A stretch of 64,000 bases of DNA, from positions 186,001 to 250,000 of the forward strand of contig DJJU01000011.1 of assembly GCA_002434305.1 (NCBI GenBank), given 5' to 3'. Shown here in pieces: positions 48,600 through 56,691 of this stretch. Position 1 is the first letter of the stretch. Every line of letters begins with the position of its first letter. This stretch comes from Alicycliphilus sp. UBA6560. GTDB taxonomy: Bacteria; Pseudomonadota; Gammaproteobacteria; Burkholderiales; Burkholderiaceae_C. The position numbers were made by a program, and so were the translations under genes. The notes under the pieces were generated by a model, which saw nothing but the letters and a program-made list of their open reading frames with translations, had not been told where the DNA came from and made no database searches.

Positions 48600-49613
48600 T
48601 CAACCCTGCTCGCCTTGCCGCGCCCGCCACTGCGCCGGCGTGCACCCCGTCCATCGCCTGAAGGCGCGCCAGAACACCGCCGGCTCGGCAAAGCCGAGGG
48701 CCTGGCCGATGTCGGCCAGGGGCCGGTCCGCCTGGGCCACGGCCTGCAGGGCGGCCTCGCGGCGCACGGCGTCCAGCAGGGCGGAAAAGCTCAGCTGCTG
48801 CGCCCGCATGCGCCGCGCCAGCGTGCGCTCGCTCAAGGACAGGGCGGCGGCGGCCTCGGCGCGCGTGGGCACGCGAGCCGGCAGCGCGGCGGCGATCCAG
48901 GCGCGCAGCTCCTGGGCCAGCGCCCCGCCCTGGCTGAGCACGGCCAGGCGCTCGGCCGCGTGCTGGTGGTGCAGCCGCGCCAGCTGCGCGTCGGCCTGGG
49001 GCAGGGGCGCGTCCAGCAGGGCGTTGTCCAGCAGCACGCCGCTGAAGGCCTGCTCGAAGGCCACCGGGCAGCCGAACACGTCGCGGTAGCCGGCCAGCGG
49101 CCCCAAGCGCGGCTGGCTGAACTGCACCTGCAGCGGCCGCACGGCCCGGCCCGTGACCCAGCGCGAGAAAGCCACCACCGCCGCCAGCACCGCCTCGATC
49201 TGGTGCGGGCTGAAGGCCAGCGTGCCCTGGCGCGGGTGGTAGACCACCCAGCCGGCCTGGGCGCCGGCAATCATCTGGAAGCGCCCGCCGTCGCTGATCA
49301 GGCGCTGGTACTGCTGCACCGCACCGATGGCCGCGCGCAGGCTGGGCGCGGACTGCAGCAGGTAGCTGACCACGTTGAAGCTGCCCGGCCCGACCAGCGA
49401 GCCGGCCTTCAGGCCGAAGCCCGCGTCCTGCGTGCAGTGCGCGGCCGCGCGCCACAGCCGGGTGATGTGGTCGATGGGCCAGCGCTCGAGCGCCAGCTCG
49501 CCCGCGCCGATGCCGGCGCGGGCCAGCAGCGCGGCGCGGGGCACGCCGGCGCCTTCGGCCGCGGCCAGCACCGTACCCACCCAGCTCATGGAAACCGTGG
49601 CCTGCAGGGTCAA
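48600..49613 (-). CDS. AraC-family transcriptional regulator (OruR-like)
   Basis: A 337-residue regulator. Residues about 15-200 form the arabinose-binding-like domain of the OruR class (DHITRLWRAAAHCTQDAGFGLKAG). The C-terminal double helix-turn-helix has AAAALSLSERTLARRMRAQQLSFSALLDAVRREAAL and PLADIGQALGFAEPAVFWRAFRRWTGCTPAQWR. It is divergent from the flavoprotein operon starting at 49723, which it probably activates. Confidence 0.92.
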   Translation of the reverse strand: MTLQATVSMSWVGTVLAAAEGAGVPRAALLARAGIGAGELALERWPIDHITRLWRAAAHCTQDAGFGLKAGSLVGPGSFNVVSYLLQSAPSLRAAIGAVQQYQRLISDGGRFQMIAGAQAGWVVYHPRQGTLAFSPHQIEAVLAAVVAFSRWVTGRAVRPLQVQFSQPRLGPLAGYRDVFGCPVAFEQAFSGVLLDNALLDAPLPQADAQLARLHHQHAAERLAVLSQGGALAQELRAWIAAALPARVPTRAEAAAALSLSERTLARRMRAQQLSFSALLDAVRREAALQAVAQADRPLADIGQALGFAEPAVFWRAFRRWTGCTPAQWRARQGEQG

Positions 49614-49722
49614 GGCAGCTGTCCTCCAAAGTCAACTGGCACGGATGATAGGGGGCTAACCTGCCGTGCAGCGCGCCGCACCTGCATACGCACAACAGAG
49701 CGCGCGAGAGGAGACACACCGC

Positions 49723-51354
49723 ATGGCAGCAACCCCATTGCAATCCGACGTGCTGGTCGCCGGAGGCGGGCTGGCGGGCATCGTCACCGCCCTGCACTGC
49801 CTGCGCGCCGGCAGGCGCGTGACGCTGGTGGACCGGGATACGCCCGAGCGCTTCGGCGGCCTGGCGCTGTGGGCCTTCGGCGGCATGGCGCTCGTGGGCA
49901 CGCCGCTGCAGGCGCGCATGAAGATCCCCGACACGCCCGAGCAGGCCCTGGCGGACTGGGTGCGCTTTGGCGAGCTGGCGAGCGGCGACACCCTGGCGCT
50001 GCCGTGGGCGCGCCGCTACGTGGAGCGCTCGCGCCCCGACGTCTACGACTGGCTGCTGGCCCACGGCCTGAAATTCATGCCGGCGGTGAACTGGGTGGAG
50101 CGCGGACGCTTCGGCGAAGGCAACCGCCTGCCGCGCTACCACATCGTCTGGGGCACCTCGCGCGAGCTGACGCGGCGCATGATCGCCGCGCTGCGCGAGG
50201 CCGACGGCGGCAGCGGCCGCCTGACCCTGCTGCACCGCCACCGCGTGACGGCCATCGAGCGCAGCGGCGGCCGGGTGGACGGCCTGCTGGCCACCGACGA
50301 GGCCAGCGGCGTCGCGCTGCGGCTGCAGGCCCCGGTGGTGGTGCTGGCCATGGGCGGCCTCAACGGCAGCCACACCCAGGCGCGCGCGCACTGGCCGGCG
50401 GGCCGGCCGCTGCCGGCCGCCATGCTCAACGGAGCCCACCCCTTTGCCGACGGCGCCCTGCACCAGCAGGCCGCCGAGTTGGGCGGGCAGCTGCGCAACG
50501 TGGGCGAGATGTGGAACTACGCCGCCGGCTTTCCGCATCCTCAGCCGCACTTCGACGGCCACGGGCTGTCGGCCATTCCGGCCAAGTCGGCGCTGTGGCT
50601 AAACCACCGGGGCGAGCGCATCGGCCCCGAGCCACTGGTCACTGGCTTCGACACGCACTGGCTGTGCCAGCGCGTGGCAAGCCAAGACCAGCCCTGGACC
50701 TGGCACCTGCTGAACTGGCGCATCGCAGCCAAGGAGTTCGCCATCTCCGGGGCCGAGCACAACCAGCGCATCCGCGATCAACAGTTCCCGCAGTTCCTGA
50801 AGGAAACGCTGCTGGGCAACCACCGTCTGGTGCGCCAGATGCAGCAGCAAAGCCCGCACTTCCTGGTGGATGACACCCTGGCGGGCCTGGCCGCGAAAAT
50901 GAACCAGCTCACCGGCACCGCCGACGTGCGGCCCGAGGTGCTGCAGGCCACGGCCGATGCCTTCGACGCCAACTTCGCAGCCGGCGGCTCGTCGCTCAGG
51001 CTGCACGACGACGACCAGATCCGCCGCATCCTGCACGCCCGCCAGTGGGGCCCGGACCGGCTGCGCACCTGCGCGCCGGCACCGCTGCAGATGAAGGGCG
51101 CGGGGCCCTTTATCGCCATCCACATGCAGCTGATCACGCGCAAGAGCCTGGGCGGCCTGGCCACCGACCTGCAAAGCCGCGTGCTGGACGATGCCGGCAC
51201 GCCCATAGCCGGGCTGTACTGCGTGGGCGAGGCGGCGGGCTTCGGCGGCGGCGGGGCATGCGGGCGGCGCTCGCTGGAGGGCACCTTCCTGCCCGGCTGC
51301 ATCCTGACGGCGCACGCCGCCGCCGCATCCATCACCGGGAGGACCACGCCATGA
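49723..51354 (+). CDS. FAD-dependent oxidoreductase (flavoprotein dehydrogenase, KstD/fumarate reductase-like)
   Basis: A 543-residue flavoprotein with dinucleotide-binding VLVAGGGLAGIVTALHCL and a C-terminal GEAAGFGGGGACGRRSLEGTFLPGCILTA that closes the FAD site. The fold class includes 3-ketosteroid dehydrogenases and fumarate reductases. The substrate is unknown. The ATG at 49723 has GAGAGGAGAC upstream. Its stop overlaps the next gene (ATGA), so it belongs to an operon with an alpha-hydroxyacid dehydrogenase and a ThDP enzyme. Confidence 0.85.
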   Translation: MAATPLQSDVLVAGGGLAGIVTALHCLRAGRRVTLVDRDTPERFGGLALWAFGGMALVGTPLQARMKIPDTPEQALADWVRFGELASGDTLALPWARRYVERSRPDVYDWLLAHGLKFMPAVNWVERGRFGEGNRLPRYHIVWGTSRELTRRMIAALREADGGSGRLTLLHRHRVTAIERSGGRVDGLLATDEASGVALRLQAPVVVLAMGGLNGSHTQARAHWPAGRPLPAAMLNGAHPFADGALHQQAAELGGQLRNVGEMWNYAAGFPHPQPHFDGHGLSAIPAKSALWLNHRGERIGPEPLVTGFDTHWLCQRVASQDQPWTWHLLNWRIAAKEFAISGAEHNQRIRDQQFPQFLKETLLGNHRLVRQMQQQSPHFLVDDTLAGLAAKMNQLTGTADVRPEVLQATADAFDANFAAGGSSLRLHDDDQIRRILHARQWGPDRLRTCAPAPLQMKGAGPFIAIHMQLITRKSLGGLATDLQSRVLDDAGTPIAGLYCVGEAAGFGGGGACGRRSLEGTFLPGCILTAHAAAASITGRTTP

Positions 51355-52532
51355 ACCGACTACGCTACCCCGCCACCGCGCAGGACTGGCGCGAGCAGGC
51401 GCGCCGGCGCCTGCCGCGCTTTCTGTTCGACTTTCTGGACGGCGGCGCCGGCGACGAACGCACGCTGGCCGCCAACGTGCAGGCCTGGGGCCAGACCGCG
51501 CTGCGCCAGCGCGTGCTGGTGGACGTGAGCCAAGTGGACACGCGCACCCGCCTGGCCGGCCAGGACTGCGCCCTGCCGCTGGCGCTGGCGCCCGTGGGCC
51601 TGGCCGGCATGATGGCGCGCCGCGGCGAGGCCCAGGCCATGCGCGCGGCCAGCCACGCCGGCGTGCCCTTCACCCTGTCCACCGTGGGCATCTGCGCGCT
51701 GCCTGAAGTGCGCGCCGCGGCCCCCGCCGGCGCGCCGCCGCCGTGGTTCCAGCTGTACATGCTGCGCGACCGCGGCGCCGTGCGCGCGCTGCTGGAGCAG
51801 GCCTGGCAGGCCGGCTGCCGCACCCTGGTCTTCACGGTGGATCTGCCCCTGCCCGGCATGCGCCAGCGCGACGTGCGCAACGGCATGGCCCACCAGGGCG
51901 CGCGCCCGGCGCTGCTGCGCGCCGCGCAGGTGCTGGCGCGCCCCGGCTGGGTGTGGGACGTGGCGCTGCGCGGCAAGCCGCTGTCCTTTGGCAGCCTGGC
52001 GAGCCAGGTGCCCGGCGGGCGCGACCTGGGCGCCTTCAAGGCCTGGGTGGACGCGCAGTTCGACCCGGGCGTGACCTGGCGCGACATCGACTGGCTGCGC
52101 GGCCAGTGGCGCGGACGGCTGCTGCTCAAGGGCATTCTGGACGAGCAGGACGCGCGCGCCGCCGTGGCGGCCGGGGCCGAGGGCATCGTCGTGTCCAACC
52201 ACGGCGGGCGCCAGCTCGACGGAGTGGCCGCCACGGCGGCGGCGCTGCCAGCCATCGCCCGCGCCGTGGGCGGCCAGGTCGAGGTGCTGGTGGACGGCGG
52301 CGTGCGCAGCGGCACCGACCTGTTTCGCGCCCTGGCCCTGGGCGCGCGCGGCGTGCTGATCGGGCGGCCGTGGATCTGGGCGCTGGCCGGCGGCGGCGAG
52401 GCCGGCGTGCGCCAGCTGCTGGCCAGCTGGCAGCGCGAGCTGCTGCTGGCCATGACGCTGACCGGCGTCACCCGCGTGGCCGACATCGGTCCGGACCAGC
52501 TGGACCGGGTTTCAAGCCAAATCGGCCTCTAG
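51351..52532 (+). CDS. FMN-dependent alpha-hydroxyacid dehydrogenase (mandelate/lactate-type)
   Basis: A 393-residue LldD/MdlB-family enzyme with catalytic His in VVSNHGGRQLDGV, PVGLAGMMARRGE, FQLYMLRDRGAV and LVDGGVRSG. It oxidises a 2-hydroxyacid to a 2-oxoacid. Pairing with a benzoylformate decarboxylase-like ThDP enzyme downstream recalls the mandelate pathway. The C-terminus (SSQIGL and TAG) is encoded by family-A repeat copy 14. It shares the operon with the FAD protein. Confidence 0.9.
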   Translation: MNRLRYPATAQDWREQARRRLPRFLFDFLDGGAGDERTLAANVQAWGQTALRQRVLVDVSQVDTRTRLAGQDCALPLALAPVGLAGMMARRGEAQAMRAASHAGVPFTLSTVGICALPEVRAAAPAGAPPPWFQLYMLRDRGAVRALLEQAWQAGCRTLVFTVDLPLPGMRQRDVRNGMAHQGARPALLRAAQVLARPGWVWDVALRGKPLSFGSLASQVPGGRDLGAFKAWVDAQFDPGVTWRDIDWLRGQWRGRLLLKGILDEQDARAAVAAGAEGIVVSNHGGRQLDGVAATAAALPAIARAVGGQVEVLVDGGVRSGTDLFRALALGARGVLIGRPWIWALAGGGEAGVRQLLASWQRELLLAMTLTGVTRVADIGPDQLDRVSSQIGL

Positions 52533-52574
52533 CCCTTATGCAGCAAGCGCTGGAAGCTACTTAACCCATAGCGA
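52510..52574 (+). repeat. Family-A repeat, copy 14
   Basis: TTTCAAGCCAAATCGGCCTC, then CAAGCGCTGGAAGCTAC and a CATAGCGAAC end. The first 23 bases encode the last residues and stop of the dehydrogenase. It lies about 30 bp before the ThDP-enzyme start. Confidence 0.8.
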
Positions 52575-52605
52575 ACAATCGTTCTCGAACGCAAGGACCG
52601 ACACC

Positions 52606-54264
52606 ATGAATGGCGCACAGGCATTGCTCAAGACCTTGGCCAATGCGGGCATCGAGGTCTGCTTCACCAACCCCGGCACCAGCGAGATGCACTTCGTCGC
52701 CGCGCTCGACACCGAGCCGCGCATGCGTGCCGTGCTGGCCCTGTTCGAGGGCGTGGCCACCGGCGCGGCCGACGGCTACGCGCGCATGGCCGGCAAGCCG
52801 GCCGCCACGCTCCTGCACCTGGGGTGCGGCTTGGGCAATGGCCTGGCCAACCTGCACAACGCCCGCAAGGGCAAGGTGCCGGTGCTCAACATCGTGGGCG
52901 ACCACGCCACGCACCACGTGCGCTACGACGCCCAGCTGCAGTCCGACATCGAGACCGTGGCGCGCAACGTGTCGCCGCACTTCGTGCGCACCAGCGCCAG
53001 CACCGCCGCGCTGTGCCAGGACGCCGTGGACGCCATCGCCGCCTGCATGGGCCCGCCGGGCGGCGTGGCCACGCTGGTGCTGCCGGCCGACGTGTCCTGG
53101 GGCGAGGGCGGCGTGCCGCAGGCCTGCCCGCCCCTGCCGCCCGCGCCGGCGCCCGAGGCCGATCGCGTGCTAGCTATCGCCCAGGCGCTGGCGGCCAGCG
53201 GCCGCAAGACCGCCTTTTTGCTGGGCAGCCGAGCGCTGCAGGGCAGCACGCTGCAAGACCTGTCGCGCATCGCCCGGCACACCGGCGCGCGGCTGTTCGC
53301 CGAGGTCTTCCCGGCCCGCATCGAGCGCGGCGCCGGGCTGCCGCCGGTGGAGCGCATCGCCTACCTGGCCGAGCTGGCCTCGGTGCAGCTGTCGAGCCTG
53401 GAGCACCTGGTGCTGGTGGACGCCAAGTCGCCCGTGTCCTTCTTTGCCTACCCGGGCAAGAAAAGCGACCTGCTGCCCGCCGGCTGCCGGCTGCACACCC
53501 TGGCCGCTGCGCACGAGGATGTGGCCGCCGGCGTGGCGCGCCTGCTGCAGGCCAGCGGCGCGCAGGCCGCTCAGCCGCTGCTGCAGGCGCCGCGTCGGCC
53601 CGGGCTGCCGCAGGGCAAGTTCACCGCCGACAAGGTCTGCAAGGCCATCGGCCAGCTGCTGCCCGAGCGCGCCATCATCGTGGACGAGGCGCAGACCAGC
53701 GGCATCATGCTGCCGCTGTTCACGGCCGGCAGCCCGCGCCACGACGTGCTGACGCTGACCGGCGGCGCCATCGGCCAGGCCCTGCCCTGCGCCGTGGGTG
53801 CGGCCATCGCCTGCCCCGAGCGCAAGGTGCTGGCCCTGTCGGGCGACGGCTCGGCCATGTACACGCTGCAGGCGCTGTGGACCATGGCGCGCGAGCGGCT
53901 GGACGTGGTCAGCATCATCTTCAACAACCAGTCCTACGCCATCCTGAACGTGGAGCTGCAGCGCGTGGGCGCCGCCGGCGCCGGCGACAAGGCGCGCGCG
54001 CAGCTGGACATCGGCACGCCGGCGCTGGACTTCGTGCAGCTGGCCGGCGGCATGGGCGTGAGCGCGCGCCGCGCCGCCACCACCGAGGACTTCGTCCAGG
54101 CGCTGCAGCACGCCCTGACCACGCCCGGCCCGCACCTGATCGAGGCCGTGGTGCCGCCCACGCTGACGGGGCTGAAGCTGCGCGTGCTGCCGCACCTGCT
54201 GCAGTCGCTGGCCCACCTGCCGCGGCCGCTGGCGGCGGCGCTCAAACGCGGCATCGCCCCCTGA
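52606..54264 (+). CDS. ThDP-dependent enzyme, acetolactate synthase / benzoylformate decarboxylase-like
   Basis: A 552-residue enzyme with three ThDP domains. The catalytic Glu is in LALFEGVATGAADGYARM; the ThDP/Mg motif is GDGSAMYTLQALWTMARERLDVVSIIFNNQSY. HATHHVRYDA recalls the histidines of the decarboxylase class. It is most likely a 2-oxoacid decarboxylase or carboligase acting on the product of the upstream dehydrogenase. The ilvN small subunit is absent, so biosynthetic acetolactate synthase is unlikely. Confidence 0.88.
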   Translation: MNGAQALLKTLANAGIEVCFTNPGTSEMHFVAALDTEPRMRAVLALFEGVATGAADGYARMAGKPAATLLHLGCGLGNGLANLHNARKGKVPVLNIVGDHATHHVRYDAQLQSDIETVARNVSPHFVRTSASTAALCQDAVDAIAACMGPPGGVATLVLPADVSWGEGGVPQACPPLPPAPAPEADRVLAIAQALAASGRKTAFLLGSRALQGSTLQDLSRIARHTGARLFAEVFPARIERGAGLPPVERIAYLAELASVQLSSLEHLVLVDAKSPVSFFAYPGKKSDLLPAGCRLHTLAAAHEDVAAGVARLLQASGAQAAQPLLQAPRRPGLPQGKFTADKVCKAIGQLLPERAIIVDEAQTSGIMLPLFTAGSPRHDVLTLTGGAIGQALPCAVGAAIACPERKVLALSGDGSAMYTLQALWTMARERLDVVSIIFNNQSYAILNVELQRVGAAGAGDKARAQLDIGTPALDFVQLAGGMGVSARRAATTEDFVQALQHALTTPGPHLIEAVVPPTLTGLKLRVLPHLLQSLAHLPRPLAAALKRGIAP

Positions 54265-54270
54265 GAGCTC

Positions 54271-54768
54271 TCAAGGCCCGTCGTGCAGGCGCTCGCTGGA
54301 GCCGCTGCGCAGCACCTGGCCGGCGGCGTCGAAGACCACGGTGAAGATCATCTCGCGCCCCGGCCCGTCGCTCCAGTACCAGTCCCACTCGGTCTGCTGC
54401 TTGAGCTCGTAGGTGGTGCGTTTGGCCGGGCGGCCCAGCAGGCGGCGCACCTGGTCCTCGTGCATGCCGGGCACCACCTTGGCGAAGTGGTGCGGCGCCA
54501 GCACCTGCACCAGCGCGCTCATGCGCCCATCGGTGCCGATGGTGATCATGTAGTTGCGCCGGCCGGCCGGCTGGCGGTTGTACTCCAGCGTGCGCGCGCC
54601 CCCCTCCTCGGGCCAGACGCGGTCAGGCTCGCCGAAGCGCTCGCGCACCTGGCTTTCGGTGGAGACGCCCTCCTCCAGCTCGCGAATGCGCTGCTCGTCG
54701 CAGCCGGCCAGCGCCAGCAGGGCCAGCGCCGCCGCGCCCAGAGACTTGATCCAATGTGGTGTGGTCAT
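54271..54768 (-). CDS. BamE/OmlA-like outer-membrane lipoprotein
   Basis: A 165-residue lipoprotein: signal with lipobox LALAGC (Cys23) followed by two SmpA/OmlA-like repeats (TESQVRERFGEPDRVWPEEGGARTLEY and MHEDQVRRLLGRPAKRTTYELKQQTEWDWYW). It could be an accessory of the outer-membrane assembly machine, but the chromosome normally has a separate canonical bamE, so I treat it as a BamE-domain paralogue. It is divergent from the DUF3460 gene. Confidence 0.82.
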   Translation of the reverse strand: MTTPHWIKSLGAAALALLALAGCDEQRIRELEEGVSTESQVRERFGEPDRVWPEEGGARTLEYNRQPAGRRNYMITIGTDGRMSALVQVLAPHHFAKVVPGMHEDQVRRLLGRPAKRTTYELKQQTEWDWYWSDGPGREMIFTVVFDAAGQVLRSGSSERLHDGP

Positions 54769-54855
54769 GGGTGTACCGGTCCTTTGGACCAGGCTGGATA
54801 GAATGCCCGGCTGCCACGAAATGTAGCCCGCTCCCGCATCTTTGCCGTATCCGCC

Positions 54856-55059
54856 ATGTCCTTCTTTCGCCGTCCCGACTACCAATCCGACACCACGCAG
54901 TTCATCGAAAAGCTCAAGGCCAGCCGCCCCGAGCTGGATGCGCAGCAGCAGGCCGGCCGCGCGCTGCTGTGGGACAAGGAAGTGGACCGCGACGTCTGGC
55001 AGGAATACACGGCCGGCCGCGTGCCCCAGCAGCCCTACGTGTACCAGTCGCGCAGCTGA
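54856..55059 (+). CDS. DUF3460 family protein
   Basis: A 67-residue basic protein (SFFRRPDYQSDTTQFIEKLK, LLWDKEVDRDVWQEY, GRVPQQPYVYQS), the characteristic DUF3460 shape in Burkholderiales. Function is unknown. A TAGAAT box lies about 50 bp upstream (54799-54804), a possible promoter -10. Confidence 0.85.
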   Translation: MSFFRRPDYQSDTTQFIEKLKASRPELDAQQQAGRALLWDKEVDRDVWQEYTAGRVPQQPYVYQSRS

Positions 55060-55089
55060 GCCGCGGCGCGCCCCGGCGCTGGTTGAATT

Positions 55090-55153
55090 AACAGCCAAAA
55101 CACGCTCCAGCGCCCTCCAGACAAGCGCGAGCAGCTCCTGAAACAATAGCAAA
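55090..55153 (+). repeat. Family-A repeat, copy 15
   Basis: ACAGCCAAAACACGCTCCAG, core variant CAAGCGCGAGCAGCTCC, end CAATAGCAAAC. It ends three bases before the scpA ATG, so it supplies the ribosome-binding region. Confidence 0.78.
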
Positions 55154-55156
55154 CGA

Positions 55157-55978
55157 ATGGCCGAGTCCGCCGACACCCTGATGCCCGGCGAGGTGGACTC
55201 GGTGGCGCTGGCGCGCCTGTACGGCGAGCCGCTGTTCGCCCTGCCTCAGGACCTGTACATCCCGCCGGATGCGCTGCAGGTCTTCCTGGAGGCCTTCGAG
55301 GGTCCGCTGGACCTGCTGCTGTACCTGATCCGCAAGCAGAACTTCAACATCCTGGACATCCCGATGGTGGATGTCACGCGCCAGTACCTGGGCTACGTGG
55401 ACGAGATCCGCAGCCGCAACCTGGAACTGGCCGCCGAATACCTGTTGATGGCGGCCATGCTGATCGAGATCAAGTCGCGCATGCTGCTGCCCCCGCGCCG
55501 CCAGGAAGGCCAGGACGAGCCCGAGGACCCGCGCGCCGAATTGGTGCGCCGCCTGCTCGAGTACGAGCAGATCAAGCTGGCCGCGCAGCAGCTGGGCGCC
55601 CTGCCCCAGTACGGGCGCGACTTTCTGCCGGCGCGGGTGCACATCGAGCAGGGGCTCAAGGCGCGCTTTCCCGACGTCAGCGTGCAGGAGCTGCAGCAGG
55701 CGTTGCAGGCCGTGCTGCGGCGCGCCAGGCTGGTGCAGCACCACCGCATCACACGCGAGGAGCTGTCGGTGCGCGAATACATGAGCCACGTGCTCAAGGC
55801 CCTGCAGGGGCGGCGCTTCGTGCTGCTGGAGGACTTGTTCCAGCGCGACAAGGGCGCCACCGTGCTGGTCGTCACCTTCATCGCCCTGCTGGAGCTGGCC
55901 AAGGAGACGCTGGTGGAGATCACCCAGGCCGAGGCCTTCGCGCCCATCTACGTGCGGCTGGCCTACACCCCCGTGTAG
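55157..55978 (+). CDS. scpA: Segregation and condensation protein A
   Basis: A 273-residue ScpA (kleisin), part of the Smc-ScpA-ScpB condensin that organises and segregates the chromosome. Family blocks: FEGPLDLLLYLIRKQNFNILDIPMVDVTRQYL, ELAAEYLLMAAMLIEIKSRMLLP, and the C-terminal winged helix VLVVTFIALLELAKETLVEITQAEAFAPIYV. scpB is not adjacent. It converges with bcsS with only 8 bp between stops. Confidence 0.96.
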   Translation: MAESADTLMPGEVDSVALARLYGEPLFALPQDLYIPPDALQVFLEAFEGPLDLLLYLIRKQNFNILDIPMVDVTRQYLGYVDEIRSRNLELAAEYLLMAAMLIEIKSRMLLPPRRQEGQDEPEDPRAELVRRLLEYEQIKLAAQQLGALPQYGRDFLPARVHIEQGLKARFPDVSVQELQQALQAVLRRARLVQHHRITREELSVREYMSHVLKALQGRRFVLLEDLFQRDKGATVLVVTFIALLELAKETLVEITQAEAFAPIYVRLAYTPV

Positions 55979-55986
55979 GGGCTGTT

Positions 55987-56691
55987 TCAGAAGGTCCAGT
56001 TCAGATCCACGCCCACGTAGGGCGCGCTGCTTTCGCCGCGCAGCTGGCGCACGCCGGCCTTGAAGGACCAGTGCGCCGCGCCGGCGGGCACGCCGGTCAG
56101 CACCACGCCGGTCTGGCGCGCGCGGTAGGAGTCGTCGCCGTGCTGGGCGTGCTCCAGCCCCCAGCGCAGGCCGTCGGCCCGGCCCCACAGCAGCCGCGCC
56201 CGCGCCCACCAGGCGTGGCCCAGCGGGGTGTAGCTGAGGCCGGCGTTGGCGGCCCAGCGCGGGTTGAACTGCCAGTTCAGGTCGCTGCTGACCTTGGGCC
56301 GCAGGTGAAAGCCGCTGACCTCGCTGCCCGGATCGGCGGGCGACAGGTGGGTGTCGCGCGCCATCAGGCTGACAAACGCCGAGCCGGTGAACGGCGCCTG
56401 CCCGAACAGGTAGCCCACGCCCGCCTCCAACCCCACGCTGCGGCCGCGGTAGCGCTGGCCGTCCACCCGGTAGGTGTAGCCGGCCCGGTCCAGCCACAGC
56501 CGCGTGGCCCAGCCGTTCTGCAGCTGATCGTGCTCCAGCGAGGCGATGCGCCCCAGGTACAGGTAGCTGGCGCCGCGCGAGGCCTCGGCGCCCGACAGCC
56601 ACAGGCCCTCGGCCAGCGCGGGCAACGGCAGCGCGGCGGCGGTCGCCAGGCACAGCCCCAGGCTCAGGCGGTAAGGATGGCGGGCGGGCAT
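55987..56691 (-). CDS. bcsS: BcsS-like outer-membrane beta-barrel (cellulose biosynthesis)
   Basis: A 234-residue secreted protein with signal peptide (LSLGLCLATAAALPLPALAE) and repeated amphipathic strands ending in a C-terminal aromatic (VGVDLNWTF), the mark of an outer-membrane barrel. The pattern (GLWLSGAEASRGASYLYLGRIASLEH) fits the BcsS family. Its start overlaps the end of bcsA by 28 bp, so it is coupled to it. Confidence 0.75.
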   Translation of the reverse strand: MPARHPYRLSLGLCLATAAALPLPALAEGLWLSGAEASRGASYLYLGRIASLEHDQLQNGWATRLWLDRAGYTYRVDGQRYRGRSVGLEAGVGYLFGQAPFTGSAFVSLMARDTHLSPADPGSEVSGFHLRPKVSSDLNWQFNPRWAANAGLSYTPLGHAWWARARLLWGRADGLRWGLEHAQHGDDSYRARQTGVVLTGVPAGAAHWSFKAGVRQLRGESSAPYVGVDLNWTF

